Assembly (NCBI RefSeq): GCF_002091955.1
Contig: NZ_MKKY01000039.1
Location: 62,001 to 126,000 of the forward strand
DNA: 64,000 nt
DNA from: Rhodococcus sp. 1168
Lineage (GTDB): Bacteria; Actinomycetota; Actinomycetes; Mycobacteriales; Mycobacteriaceae
Direction of reading: 5' to 3'
The translations under genes were made by a program, and so were the position numbers. A model generated the notes under the pieces. That model was not told the origin of the DNA, did no database searches, and was given only the letters and a program-made list of their open reading frames with translations. Below are positions 37,870-49,351 of the stretch, one piece after another (the stretch's first letter is position 1; every line of letters begins with the position of its first letter).

Positions 37870-38709
37870 GTGCACCTGGCCGATACAGAACGTGTCCCGA
37901 CGGCGGTAGATATCCTGGAGTCGGCCGCGTTCGGGGCGAATCCCGGTCTGTGGCCGCTCCCGTCGGCCCACGATCCGAATGCGATGTGGCTTCGAGCGAT
38001 CGCGCTGGGGGGACAGGGGCGGTATGCGCTGGGTCGCGCCGAACTGGACACGCTCGAGAACGCACTTCCGGCGGGGCGCACAGTGCTCTCGCTTGCTGGA
38101 TCGACACGCGCGTCGTGGTGGAGACAGATCGGAGATCACCGAACTGCAGAGCGATTCGACGGACTCGCCATTGCTCTGGTGGGCGCGACCGGCGGAGTCG
38201 GCTGCCCCTTGCTGATAGAGGCGCGATGTGACGCGCTCACCGGGCTGGCCGCGGACGCGCTGGGTTCGGGGCGATTCGTCTTGTCCTCGGCATTTCTCGA
38301 CAGATGCAGAAGTACGCTCGCGCAGTACCCGAGTTGGGATCTGTGGCGACCACAGCTGAGACTTCGGTGGGTCGCGGCAGAGCTGGCAATGTTCTCGGGC
38401 GATGGACCCGCGGCTGTGCGACACGCACTCGATGCGCGCGAACGCGCGACCGATATCGTTTCGTTACGGCACCGAGTGAAGACCGATCTGATCGCTGCTG
38501 CCGCATACAGCTCGGTGGGGGACCTCGACGGTGCTCGTGCGCTCGCCTGTTCGGTGCTCGATACCTGCTCGGAGCTAGGACTTCTCCCTTTGCGTTGGGC
38601 GAGCGCCATGCTGTTGCACGGCATCGGCGAGGGGAGCACCGCAGAGAAGGTCGTCGCCGAAAGTGCTGCACTTCTCGGCCGACGCGGTGGTGACGTTATC
38701 GCTGTGTGA
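37870..38709 (+). CDS. Conserved hypothetical protein, Rv3415c-like, helical repeat
   Basis: The 279-residue protein is almost entirely helical and Ala/Leu-rich, with TPR-like periodicity (LRAIALGGQGRYALGRAELDTLENAL; ADALGSGRFVLSSAFLDRCRSTL; AAAYSSVGDLDGARALACSVLDTC). Size and place between whiB3 and sigD match M. tuberculosis Rv3415c (about 275 residues). GTG 37870 is the likely start; the frame is open to 37762 but those residues look non-coding. Function is unknown; a protein-protein scaffold is plausible. Confidence 0.7.
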   Translation: MHLADTERVPTAVDILESAAFGANPGLWPLPSAHDPNAMWLRAIALGGQGRYALGRAELDTLENALPAGRTVLSLAGSTRASWWRQIGDHRTAERFDGLAIALVGATGGVGCPLLIEARCDALTGLAADALGSGRFVLSSAFLDRCRSTLAQYPSWDLWRPQLRLRWVAAELAMFSGDGPAAVRHALDARERATDIVSLRHRVKTDLIAAAAYSSVGDLDGARALACSVLDTCSELGLLPLRWASAMLLHGIGEGSTAEKVVAESAALLGRRGGDVIAV

Positions 38710-38832
38710 CTACGCGGACCGCGCGGTTCGATTATGAATGGGGAGGGTCGCTATCCTTACTAGGTTCCACCTGCGGGTGGGAGCGCCAGTCGATCCGGGC
38801 GGCGTCACTGTAACGCGGGGAATCCTTGAGCG

Positions 38833-39411
38833 ATGAACAACACGGGTGAGGAGTTGGACTCCTTCGTCGTCGCTGCTGCGCAGGGCGAAAGAGCTGCCCT
38901 CTCCCGGGTATTGGAAATCATCCGTCCACTGGTCGTGCGGTATTGCCGCGCTCGAGTGGGGTCCGCCGAGCGTGGTCAACTCTCGGCAGACGATGTTGCG
39001 CAGGAGGTCTGCTTGGCAGTCATGACCGCCTTGCCTCGCTATCAGGATCAGGGCAGACCGTTCATGGCCTTCGTCTACGGCATCGCCGCTCACAAGGTTG
39101 CAGATGCACACCGAAGCGCATCACGTAACAAATCGGACCCAGCCGCCGAAGTACCAGATGTCGTCTCCACCGAACACGGACCCGAGCAACGAGCATTGGA
39201 ATCCGAGTCGAGCCGACAGATGACTGCACTGCTGGGAACCCTCCCGGCGAAGCATCGCGAGATTCTCGTGCTTCGCCTTGTCGTCGGTTTGTCGGCGGAG
39301 GAAACTGCGGCAGCAGTCGGTAGTACTGCAGGCGCTGTCCGCGTGGCTCAACATCGAGCCCTCGCGAAGTTGAAAAACGAAGTTGTGAAAGCGGGTGAAA
39401 TGTATGGCTAG
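38833..39411 (+). CDS. sigD: RNA polymerase sigma factor SigD
   Basis: This ECF-like sigma factor of 192 residues has region 2 (RPLVVRYCRARVGSAERGQLSADDVAQEVCLAVMTALPRYQDQGRPFMAFVYGIAAHKVADAHR) and region 4 (TLPAKHREILVLRLVVGLSAEETAAAVGSTAGAVRVAQHRALAKLK). GGGGAA lies about 10 bases before the ATG. It overlaps rsdA by eight bases, the usual sigma/anti-sigma coupling. In M. tuberculosis SigD acts in the starvation and stationary-phase response. Confidence 0.93.
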   Translation: MNNTGEELDSFVVAAAQGERAALSRVLEIIRPLVVRYCRARVGSAERGQLSADDVAQEVCLAVMTALPRYQDQGRPFMAFVYGIAAHKVADAHRSASRNKSDPAAEVPDVVSTEHGPEQRALESESSRQMTALLGTLPAKHREILVLRLVVGLSAEETAAAVGSTAGAVRVAQHRALAKLKNEVVKAGEMYG

Positions 39412-40417
39412 AAACAACGGCCGTGATGGCATTCCCCGTATCGGTCGACCCGACGGGTCGTCGTCCCCATCGTCCGCCGATGCCCCCTACACCGATGCGG
39501 GTCCCGTCGACATCGCTGCGGTGCGTCGCGACGACCAATTCATCGAGTCTCTTCGGAATGACGGTCCGGTGTCCACGGACAACGCAGACGAGTACCGCCT
39601 GGCCTTGCTTCTGGCCGGTTGGAGAGCCGAGGTCATCTCGCCTGCGCTGCCCAGCGGCCCGAGCGTCGACGACGTTGTTGTCGCTGTCGAACAGGAGATC
39701 GCTGCCGCGGATCTGTCTCGGCGAAACTCCCGTCGGGGTCGATCCACCTTTCTACGTCCGATCGCGGGTGCTGCCGCAGCGATCGCCGTCGTGATGGGCG
39801 GGTTGGTCGTTTTCTCTTACAACTCCGCGCCTGGCGATCCGCTGTGGAGCGTCAAGTCGGTAGTGTTCGCTCAGCAGGCGAATTCGACGGTGGCGCAGAT
39901 CGATACGACATCCAAGTTGGAGCAGGCAGAGCAGTTGATTGCCGCCGGTGATGTCGAGGGCGCACGCACCTTGCTCGACGGTGCGACTTCGACCACGGAT
40001 TCGGTCATCGACCGCGGCCAACGAACTGATCTCGAAATGTGGCTGCAGCGTCTGATGGACCAACTGCAAGCGTTGATGCCGACGCTTCCGGTGCTCCCGC
40101 CGTTTGTGCCACCCGCGACGGATTCGATTGTTCCGCTGCCGGAGAACGTCCCTTCCGACATCCCTCCGATGCAAGCGCCGCCGCATGAGTTGCCGCTTCC
40201 ACCGGTACTGACTTCTCCGGTCGAGGTTCCGCCACCGCCGCCACCGGTTTCTACTCCCACAGGACTGCCGCCGACGTCGGTGCCCCCGGTCACCGTAACG
40301 GCGCCGTCTTCGCCGACGGTCGTCAAGGAACCGAGTCCCACTACGGCTGCAGCCAGTGGGTCGAACGGCGGGGAAGGTACTTCGCAACAGCGCGACGGGA
40401 CACTCGACGGCAGTTAG
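39404..40417 (+). CDS. rsdA: Anti-sigma-D factor RsdA
   Basis: The 337-residue protein has a short cytosolic SigD-binding segment (DIAAVRRDDQFIESLRND, about residues 36-53), one transmembrane helix (about 122-143, AGAAAAIAVVMGGLVVFSYNS) and an external region beginning PGDPLWSVKSVVFAQQAN followed by a long Pro/Thr/Ser tail. In M. tuberculosis RsdA is degraded by proteolysis to release SigD. ATG 39404 lies inside the end of sigD. The Pro-rich tail (about residues 230-310) is low-complexity. Confidence 0.88.
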   Translation: MARNNGRDGIPRIGRPDGSSSPSSADAPYTDAGPVDIAAVRRDDQFIESLRNDGPVSTDNADEYRLALLLAGWRAEVISPALPSGPSVDDVVVAVEQEIAAADLSRRNSRRGRSTFLRPIAGAAAAIAVVMGGLVVFSYNSAPGDPLWSVKSVVFAQQANSTVAQIDTTSKLEQAEQLIAAGDVEGARTLLDGATSTTDSVIDRGQRTDLEMWLQRLMDQLQALMPTLPVLPPFVPPATDSIVPLPENVPSDIPPMQAPPHELPLPPVLTSPVEVPPPPPPVSTPTGLPPTSVPPVTVTAPSSPTVVKEPSPTTAAASGSNGGEGTSQQRDGTLDGS

Positions 40418-40470
40418 GGCCCAGCGCAGTCACGTCAGGGCGGATACGTCGTAGAAGACGGACACGATAA

Positions 40471-40512
40471 GAAAGGCCCGACACGAAGTTCTCGTGTCGG
40501 GCCTTTCTTCGT
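40471..40512. terminator. Bidirectional terminator between rsdA and the DUF5319 gene
   Basis: GAAAGGCCCGACACGA (40471-40486) pairs perfectly with 40492-40507 around a five-base loop. It is followed by TTCGTTGTTG on the plus strand and preceded by A/T bases for the minus strand, so it can stop both convergent transcripts. Confidence 0.85.
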
Positions 40513-40544
40513 TGTTGTGGGAGTCGATCAGATTTCGGTGTAGG

Positions 40545-42769
<2,225 letters not shown>

Positions 42770-42832
42770 TGCGCCGCGCCGATCCGGCGTGCTGAAGCAT
42801 TCACCTGTAACTCACGAGAAAGGGGCGCACCC

Positions 42833-43972
42833 GTGCGCGACCTCGTTGAAATCGGCATGGGCAGAGAAGCCCGGCGTACCTACCAGCTCGAGGACATCGA
42901 CATCGTGCCGTCCCGGCGTACACGGTCGTCGAAGGAGGTCTCGACGGCCTGGCAGCTCGATGCATACCGCTTCGATATTCCGGTGTTGGCTCACCCCACC
43001 GATGCTCTGGTCTCACCCGAGTTCGCTATCGAACTCGGTAAACAGGGCGGGCTCGGCGTCATCAACGGCGAAGGGTTGTGGGCGCGGCATTCCGATGTCC
43101 AAGCGAAGATCGACGAGCTGGTTGCTATCGCCGGAAGCGATTTCGACGCCGATGCGCCCGTAGCGTTTCTGCAGAAGCTGCATGCGGCTCCACTGCAGCC
43201 GGAACTACTCGCAGCCGCCATCGCGCAGGTTCGTGCCTCGGGGGTAACGGTGGCAGTTCGGGTGAGTCCTCAGCGCGCGAGAAGCTTGACTCCTGCTCTG
43301 ATTGCGGCCGGCATCGATCTGCTGGTGATTCAGGGCACGATCATCTCAGCCGAGCATGTTGCGCACAGTGACGACGAACCATTGAACCTCAAGACGTTCA
43401 TCGCAGATCTCGACGTTCCCGTGATCGCAGGTGGCGTCAGCGACCATCGCACTGCCCTGCATCTGATGCGGACAGGTGCGGCGGGCGTCATCGTCGGGTA
43501 CGGATCTGTGGAGGGTGGCACAACGACGGGCGAGGTCCTGGGGATCGGAGTGCCGATGGCGACTGCGATCGCAGACGCCGCTGCTGCACGGCGGGATTAT
43601 CTCGACGAAACCGGTGGACGCTATGTCCACGTGATCGCCGATGGTGACATCACCACTTCGGGTGGGTTGGCGAAGGCCATCGCGTGTGGTGCGGACGCTG
43701 CGGTGCTCGGGGCTCCACTTGCTGCCGCAGCGGAGGCTCCCGGTAGGGGTTGGTACTGGCCGTCGGCGGCTGCGCATCCGTCGATGCCTCGCGGTGCGCT
43801 GTTGCCGGTTGCGGCAGGGGAGCGCCCGAGTCTCGATCAGGTTCTTCACGGGCCCTCGAGTGAGCCGTACGGTTCGATCAATCTGGTTGGTGGACTGCGT
43901 CGTTCGATGGCAAAGTCCGGCTATTCCGATTTGAAGGAGTTTCAGAAGGTGGGCCTGAACGTCAGAGGCTGA
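42833..43972 (+). CDS. guaB3: GuaB3 family IMP dehydrogenase-related protein
   Basis: The 379-residue protein is of the actinobacterial GuaB3 family (Rv3410c). It keeps the IMPDH barrel (RRTYQLEDIDIVPSRRTRSSKEVSTAWQLDAYRFDIPVLAHPTDALVSPEFA; VIADGDITTSGGLAKAIACGADAAVLG; SINLVGGLRRSMAKSGY) but has no CBS domains, and the GSICTT cysteine loop of IMPDH is replaced by GGTTTGEVLGIGVP. It therefore cannot use the standard catalytic cysteine; GMP reductase-like or other chemistry is possible. GTG 42833 follows AAAGGGG. It shares the operon with guaB2 and ends at a strong terminator. Confidence 0.93.
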   Translation: MRDLVEIGMGREARRTYQLEDIDIVPSRRTRSSKEVSTAWQLDAYRFDIPVLAHPTDALVSPEFAIELGKQGGLGVINGEGLWARHSDVQAKIDELVAIAGSDFDADAPVAFLQKLHAAPLQPELLAAAIAQVRASGVTVAVRVSPQRARSLTPALIAAGIDLLVIQGTIISAEHVAHSDDEPLNLKTFIADLDVPVIAGGVSDHRTALHLMRTGAAGVIVGYGSVEGGTTTGEVLGIGVPMATAIADAAAARRDYLDETGGRYVHVIADGDITTSGGLAKAIACGADAAVLGAPLAAAAEAPGRGWYWPSAAAHPSMPRGALLPVAAGERPSLDQVLHGPSSEPYGSINLVGGLRRSMAKSGYSDLKEFQKVGLNVRG

Positions 43973-43987
43973 GCTCCGTCTCTACCG

Positions 43988-44028
43988 AAAGGCGCGCACC
44001 CTGATCGTTGGGGGTGCGCGCCTTTGTG
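43988..44028 (+). terminator. Terminator after guaB3
   Basis: AAAGGCGCGCACCC (43988-44001) pairs perfectly with 44012-44025 around a ten-base loop. It lies 15 bases after the guaB3 stop. Confidence 0.85.
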
Positions 44029-44120
44029 CATCTCGGCCCCGAAGATGGTGCTAACTGCGGTTACAGGTAAGGTGGCGAGTGTCAACTGTCACAGCCGTAT
44101 GGTCAGTTCATGCCTTCTGT

Positions 44121-44154
44121 CACCTATCATGTGGTCCAGATCACCTGGTAGGTG
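44121..44154. promoter_or_regulatory. Imperfect 34-bp palindrome upstream of choD, candidate operator
   Basis: About 26 of 34 positions are symmetric; the outer arms are CACCTATCA and TGGTAGGTG. It ends 54 bases before the choD ATG, within the 180-base gap after the guaB3 terminator. The length fits two dimers of a TetR- or GntR-type repressor. It is not obviously a KstR site. Confidence 0.45.
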
Positions 44155-44208
44155 TAGCAGGGCGGCAAACGAGGCTGGTGACAGTACGTACGAGGTGGAG
44201 GTCGAAGG

Positions 44209-45939
44209 ATGCGAAAGACCGATTACGACGTTGTGATCGTTGGATCCGGTTTCGGTGGCAGCGTCACCGCGTTGCGGCTCGTGGAGAAGGGCTACAGCGT
44301 AGGCATTCTCGAAGCCGGTCGCCGGTACGAGGACAAGGATTTCGCGAAGACCAGCTGGGACCTCCAGCGTTTTCTGTGGGCCCCCAAGCTCGGGTGCTAC
44401 GGCATTCAGCGGGTTCACTTGCTGCGTGACTGCCTGATCCTCGCGGGCGCGGGTGTCGGGGGCGGTTCGCTCAACTATGCCAACACGCTCTATCAGCCGC
44501 CGGAGTCGTTCTTCAACGACAAGCAGTGGGCTCACATCACCGACTGGAACAGTGAGCTCACCCCGTTCTACGACCAGGCCACTCGCATGCTCGGGGTGGT
44601 CCGCAACCCCCACATGACACCTGCAGACGAAGTCATGAAGTCCGTCGCCGAGGATATGGGCGTAGGCGAGACGTTCATCCAGACCCCGGTAGGTGTGTTT
44701 TTCGGTGACGAGGCGGGCAAGAAGGTCGCCGATCCCTATTTCGGCGGCGTGGGGCCCGAGCGCACCGGCTGCATCGAGTGCGGCGAGTGCATGACCGGGT
44801 GCAGGCACGGGGCGAAGAACACACTCCTGAAGAATTACCTCGCGCTCGCGGAACGTGCCGGAGCCGACATCATCCCCATGACAACCGTGAGCGGTCTTCG
44901 GTCGCTTCCGGATGGTACATGGGACGTTGCCACCGAGCGGACCGGAGCGTGGGTACGCAAGGCCGCCAAGACGTACACCGCCGCCCACGTCGTAATGGCC
45001 GCAGGGACCTGGGGTACGCAAAATCTGCTGCATCGAATGAAGGACGACGGCGCTTTGCCGTTGCTGTCGAGCACGCTCGGTGAGTTGACACGTACCAACT
45101 CGGAATCCATCGTCGGCGCAGCCAAGTTGAAGGTCGATCCGGCAATGGATCTGACGCGCGGCGTGGCAATCACGTCGTCGTTCCACCCGTCGCCGAACAC
45201 TCACATCGAGCCCGTGCGTTACGGCAAGGGTTCGAACGCGATGGGCTTGCTGCAGACCCTGATGACCGACGGGGGAGGACGTATCCCGCGGTGGCTGAAA
45301 TTCCTTCTCACTGCGCTGGCACGTCCTCTCGACTTCGTGCGAATCGTCAGCGTCAAGAACTGGAGCGAGCGCACCATCATCGCGTTGGTGATGCAGAACC
45401 TCGACAACTCGATCACCACGTTCACCAAGCGCGGCCTGTTCGGACGCAAGGTCTCGAGCAGACAGGGCCACGGCGAGCCGAATCCGACGTGGATCCCCGA
45501 GGGTAACGATGCGACGCGTCGGGTAGCGAAGAAGATCGGCGGCGTTGCCGGCGGAACGTGGGGCGAGCTGTTCAACATCCCGCTGACCGCGCACTTCCTC
45601 GGCGGCTGCGCGATCGCCTCGGATGCCGAGCACGGAGTCATCGACCCGTATCAGCGTGTGTACGGCTACCCGACGATGAGCATCGTCGACGGCTCGGCCG
45701 TATCGGCCAACCTCGGAGTCAATCCTTCACTCACCATCAGCGCGCAAGCAGAGCGGTCCGCAGCGTTGTGGCCGAACAAGGGCGAGCAGGATCTACGTCC
45801 ACGTCAGGGTGAGCCGTACCGACGGATCGACCCGATCGCGCCCGTCAGCCCAGTTGTCCCCGTATCGGCGCCCGCGGCGTTGCGTCTGCCGATCGTGGAG
45901 ATTCGATCATCGAAGACCGCCATGTCGGAAGGTGCGTGA
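44209..45939 (+). CDS. choD: GMC-family cholesterol oxidase
   Basis: The 576-residue flavoprotein starts with the Rossmann motif DYDVVIVGSGFGGSVTALRLVEKGYSVGILEAG and has the GMC signatures GAGVGGGSLNYANTLYQPP and AAGTWGTQNLLHRM, plus LTAHFLGGCAIASDAEHGVIDPYQRVYGYPTMSIVDGSAVSANLGVNPSLTISAQAERSA near the end. It corresponds to M. tuberculosis ChoD (Rv3409c). A cysteine-rich segment (TGCIECGECMTGCRHGAKNTL) resembles a ferredoxin-like motif and is typical of this subfamily. No Tat signal is seen, so it is probably cytosolic. GGAGG lies about 10 bases before ATG 44209. ChoD is not the main cholesterol-ring enzyme in mycobacteria, so the native substrate is uncertain. Confidence 0.92.
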   Translation: MRKTDYDVVIVGSGFGGSVTALRLVEKGYSVGILEAGRRYEDKDFAKTSWDLQRFLWAPKLGCYGIQRVHLLRDCLILAGAGVGGGSLNYANTLYQPPESFFNDKQWAHITDWNSELTPFYDQATRMLGVVRNPHMTPADEVMKSVAEDMGVGETFIQTPVGVFFGDEAGKKVADPYFGGVGPERTGCIECGECMTGCRHGAKNTLLKNYLALAERAGADIIPMTTVSGLRSLPDGTWDVATERTGAWVRKAAKTYTAAHVVMAAGTWGTQNLLHRMKDDGALPLLSSTLGELTRTNSESIVGAAKLKVDPAMDLTRGVAITSSFHPSPNTHIEPVRYGKGSNAMGLLQTLMTDGGGRIPRWLKFLLTALARPLDFVRIVSVKNWSERTIIALVMQNLDNSITTFTKRGLFGRKVSSRQGHGEPNPTWIPEGNDATRRVAKKIGGVAGGTWGELFNIPLTAHFLGGCAIASDAEHGVIDPYQRVYGYPTMSIVDGSAVSANLGVNPSLTISAQAERSAALWPNKGEQDLRPRQGEPYRRIDPIAPVSPVVPVSAPAALRLPIVEIRSSKTAMSEGA

Positions 45940-46006
45940 TCCTTCGCCGCGTCGCCGCGGTCGAGTGCTGCGTCACTCTCCCGGGCCTGCCCACTAAGCT
46001 GATCGG

Positions 46007-47596
46007 GTGACCGCCACGCCGCAGCCTGATCCAGCCCAGCCTCGCCCCGTACTCGTCGTCGATTTCGGCGCTCAATACGCGCAGCTCATCGCGCGTCGAG
46101 TCCGTGAGGCACACGTGTACTCGGAAGTGATCTCACACACGGCAACCGTCGAGGAGATCGCCGCCAAAAATCCGATCGCCCTGGTGCTCTCCGGTGGCCC
46201 GTCGAGCGTGTACGCAGAAGGCGCCCCGGCGCTCGACGCCAAGGTCTTCGATCTCGATGTGCCCGTCTTCGGTATCTGCTACGGATTCCAGGCCATGGCC
46301 CAAGCTCTCGGCGGCACGGTTTCGCACACCGGGACCAGGGAGTACGGACGCACTCAACTCTCCGTCGACGGCGGAGTCCTCCATGACGGCCTGCCTGTGA
46401 CGCAACCGGTCTGGATGAGCCACGGTGACGCAGTCACCGAGGCGCCCGACGGATTCACCGTCACTGCAAGCACTGCCGGTGCGCCCGTAGCTGCGTTCGA
46501 GAACACGGAGAGGCGTCTTGCCGGAGTGCAGTATCACCCCGAGGTGATGCACTCGCCGCACGGCCAGCAAGTCCTCCGTCGATTCCTCTACGAGACAGCG
46601 GGAATCAAGCCCGAGTGGACGGCAGCCAATATCGCCGACGCACTCGTCGAACGCGTCCAGGAACAGGTCGGTGACAGTGGACGCGCCATTTGTGGATTGT
46701 CGGGAGGCGTCGACTCCGCAGTGGCAGCAGCGCTGGTGCAGCGCGCAATCGGCGACCGGCTGACCTGTGTGTTCGTCGATCACGGTCTGCTGCGCGAAGG
46801 CGAACGCGAGCAGGTTCAGCAAGACTTCGTTGCTGCTACCGGCGCCAAGCTCGTCACCGTCGATGCGGTAGATACGTTCCTGGGTGCGCTCGAAGGAGTG
46901 TCCGACCCGGAGGAGAAGCGCAAGATCATCGGCCGCGAGTTCATTCGCAGCTTCGAAGGCGCAGTGTCCGAGGTTCTCGGTGAGAACGCCGAGCAGGGGA
47001 GCGGCGTCGACTTCCTCGTGCAGGGAACTTTGTACCCCGACGTCGTCGAGTCCGGTGGCGGTTCCGGAACCGCGAACATCAAAAGCCATCACAATGTCGG
47101 CGGTTTGCCCGACGATCTCCAGTTCACCCTCGTCGAACCGCTACGTGCGCTGTTCAAGGACGAGGTGAGGGCCGTGGGGCGTGAGCTGGGCCTGCCGGAG
47201 GATCTCGTCGCACGCCAGCCGTTCCCCGGACCGGGACTGGCCATCCGCATCGTCGGTGAAATCACCCGCGACCGCCTCGCCACGCTCCGTCATGCCGATT
47301 CCATCGTGCGTGAGGAACTGACGATGGCAGATCTCGACGGCCAGATATGGCAGTGCCCGGTCGTGTTGCTCGCGGATGTGCGCAGCGTCGGTGTTCAGGG
47401 TGACGGTCGTACCTACGGCCATCCGATCGTTCTTCGGCCGGTGTCCAGCGAAGACGCAATGACTGCCGACTGGACGCGGTTGCCGTACGAGGTCCTGGAG
47501 ACGATCTCGACCCGGGTGACCAACGAGGTACCGGAGGTCAACCGAGTCGTTCTCGATGTGACGAGCAAGCCGCCCGGCACTATCGAGTGGGAGTGA
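46007..47596 (+). CDS. guaA: GMP synthase (glutamine-hydrolysing)
   Basis: GuaA converts XMP to GMP. The N-terminal class I glutaminase domain has the nucleophile in [18 protein letters not shown] and the triad histidine in [12 protein letters not shown]. The synthase part has the P-loop [15 protein letters not shown] and the C-terminal dimerisation domain ([13 protein letters not shown] to [11 protein letters not shown]). 529 residues is normal. In the catalytic motif FGICYG, the usual LGICYG has Phe for Leu, which is tolerated. GTG 46007 is the start. It follows choD by 67 bases. Confidence 0.97.
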   Translation: MTATPQPDPAQPRPVLVVDFGAQYAQLIARRVREAHVYSEVISHTATVEEIAAKNPIALVLSGGPSSVYAEGAPALDAKVFDLDVPVFGICYGFQAMAQALGGTVSHTGTREYGRTQLSVDGGVLHDGLPVTQPVWMSHGDAVTEAPDGFTVTASTAGAPVAAFENTERRLAGVQYHPEVMHSPHGQQVLRRFLYETAGIKPEWTAANIADALVERVQEQVGDSGRAICGLSGGVDSAVAAALVQRAIGDRLTCVFVDHGLLREGEREQVQQDFVAATGAKLVTVDAVDTFLGALEGVSDPEEKRKIIGREFIRSFEGAVSEVLGENAEQGSGVDFLVQGTLYPDVVESGGGSGTANIKSHHNVGGLPDDLQFTLVEPLRALFKDEVRAVGRELGLPEDLVARQPFPGPGLAIRIVGEITRDRLATLRHADSIVREELTMADLDGQIWQCPVVLLADVRSVGVQGDGRTYGHPIVLRPVSSEDAMTADWTRLPYEVLETISTRVTNEVPEVNRVVLDVTSKPPGTIEWE

Positions 47597-47604
47597 GAAT
47601 GGTG

Positions 47605-47853
47605 CTACTGCTTACCCTTTCGTCCAGGGGCAAGTAGCAGCACCACTCCCACCACGATCGCCACCACCACGAAGACCCAGCGGAACTGCACGTTGCCGAG
47701 CGAGACGATGGCGCTCGGGCCGACCAATGCGCAGACGCTGACGATCGCCGCCGCGAGTCCGACGAGGAAGAGTAGAGCGGACGGCCGTGTTCGGGCGTGA
47801 TTCTCCACGGCGGTGTCGTCGTCGCTGTCGCCGTACTGCCAGGATTCAGCCAC
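47605..47853 (-). CDS. Small two-helix membrane protein
   Basis: The 82-residue protein has a polar N terminus (MAESWQYGDSDDDTAVENHARTR) and two transmembrane helices (about 26-50 and 58-76), ending in a basic tail. GTG 47853 overlaps the stop of the LiaF/PspC-like gene by eight bases, so the two are probably translated together. No family was recognised. It is convergent with guaA. A role with its upstream partner in envelope sensing is inference. Confidence 0.65.
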   Translation of the reverse strand: MAESWQYGDSDDDTAVENHARTRPSALLFLVGLAAAIVSVCALVGPSAIVSLGNVQFRWVFVVVAIVVGVVLLLAPGRKGKQ

Positions 47854-49213
47854 GGAGTACCTCCAGATTGCCGGCCCGTGCTGATCCCTCTATGGTCAGG
47901 ATCGACGTGTTGTCGGGCGAATTGCCTTGCTGCACACCGGTGGGGCCGCATTTCGTACTGGCCGCGACGGACGTGCAATCGGTTCGGATGTTCATCTGGT
48001 CGGGGACGGAAATCGTTGCGTTCCCTGCCGTCACGTCGACAGAGATCGTTCGGTCCTCGGTGAGGTCGAGACCGCGCAGATCGAGTTGGAGATCGCCGCC
48101 CTGCACGGTGTATTCGGATTGGAGATCGGCCATCGTCGTCGGCCGGTATCGCTGTTGGCCGGTGTACTGGCTGTCGAAGGAGATGGGTCCGATTATCGAA
48201 GCGAACACCACGAATGCCGTCAATGGGCCGGTCACTATCAGTAGTCCGTAGCCCTTACGCAGGAACGCGCCGAGCATCAAGCCGGTCGCGACCACCGCGA
48301 GGGCGACTGCGGCGATCCGCGCCGGGGTGAGCCACATCGATTCACTGCTTGCGGCAATGGCTGCGGTAAGAGCAGCGGCCAGCAAGGCGAGGCCGATGAA
48401 GCTCGATGTCCACCGTGAGTGTTTCTTCTTCTCGATAGTCTCGGGCGCACGTGTTGCTGTGGGTTCGGGGAGGTCCCAGGCAAACGGAGCGACTCCGAGT
48501 GGATCCCACGAGGGAGGTATCGGTGGCTCGGAAAGATCCTGCGGGAGAGTGGATTTGGTGAGATCGACCCCCTTCGCCGGCGGTGGAGTGGGGGCATAAC
48601 TCTTGGGGAGCGTCGTGTACGGGGTGTACCCGCCTCGACCGGCATCGTACTGCGGAGTGCGATACTGCGCTGCTCCCCACGAGTTGGGCTGGGAAGCGGC
48701 GTTGTACGGCGTGTCGAAGGAGATCGGAAAAGTCGACTGTGCGTAGGCTGCAGCTCCGCCTGGGGGATAAGCGGTGGATCCGTCCGGGAAAAACTCCGGC
48801 GGCTCCGGACGACGCTGATGCAGAAGCCACAGGCCGCCCAGGAGAGCGAGCGTACTGACCAGCCCTGAACCGTCGATACCGAATCCGGCGGGACCGATCG
48901 TCGTGACGGCGATGATCAGCGCGACTACCAGAACGATCGTCTTCGTGCTGGTGCCCTTGCCGACCAGTGATTGTGCCGCAGAGGCGGAATCGCCCGCTTT
49001 GCTCAACAGTAACCATGCGGCGAGGTACAGAACGATTCCGGCGCCGCCGAAGATGGTCCCCACGACGAGTGCGACACGAACGAGAACAGGGTCGACGCCG
49101 TAGCGGTATCCGATGCCGGCCGCGACACCCGCGATATGGCCCCGCTGCGGCAACCGGTAGGGGCGGGTGCGCCACATCTGTTGGAGCTGCTGGGAGGCGG
49201 TTGCGTTGCTCAT
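47846..49213 (-). CDS. PspC/LiaF-like membrane protein
   Basis: The 455-residue protein has an N-terminal PspC domain (PYRLPQRGHIAGVAAGIGYRYGVDPVLVRVALVVGTIFGGAGIVLYLAAWLLL), a further membrane segment and a Pro/Tyr-rich loop of about 140 residues, two or three central helices (about 268-345), and a C-terminal LiaF-type beta domain (VQGGDLQLDLRGLDLTEDRTISVDVTAGNATISVPDQMNI). LiaF proteins inhibit envelope-stress kinases. ATG 49213 is the start; the frame extends to 49249. It lies divergent from genes that lead into a PspC-kinase and its regulator. Confidence 0.75.
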   Translation of the reverse strand: MSNATASQQLQQMWRTRPYRLPQRGHIAGVAAGIGYRYGVDPVLVRVALVVGTIFGGAGIVLYLAAWLLLSKAGDSASAAQSLVGKGTSTKTIVLVVALIIAVTTIGPAGFGIDGSGLVSTLALLGGLWLLHQRRPEPPEFFPDGSTAYPPGGAAAYAQSTFPISFDTPYNAASQPNSWGAAQYRTPQYDAGRGGYTPYTTLPKSYAPTPPPAKGVDLTKSTLPQDLSEPPIPPSWDPLGVAPFAWDLPEPTATRAPETIEKKKHSRWTSSFIGLALLAAALTAAIAASSESMWLTPARIAAVALAVVATGLMLGAFLRKGYGLLIVTGPLTAFVVFASIIGPISFDSQYTGQQRYRPTTMADLQSEYTVQGGDLQLDLRGLDLTEDRTISVDVTAGNATISVPDQMNIRTDCTSVAASTKCGPTGVQQGNSPDNTSILTIEGSARAGNLEVLRG

Positions 49214-49351
49214 GTAGACCATCGTGGCGGTTTGCTGTGTCGAGCACATCAGGGATAGCCCTGATATTCACGCCGGGGTAGGAATGAATCGGCCTTCGAC
49301 GGAGGTTGTGCTTGACAGAAAAGTCATTCGCACAACGAAGGAGTTCTCGAA

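Noticed and set aside
44089-45633. 514-codon open frame on the minus strand
   Set aside because: Antisense to choD; the choD frame has all GMC motifs.
47600-47645. Imperfect inverted repeat between guaA and the small membrane protein gene
   Set aside because: Arms have three mismatches and lie within the coding end of the small gene; not strong enough to call a terminator.
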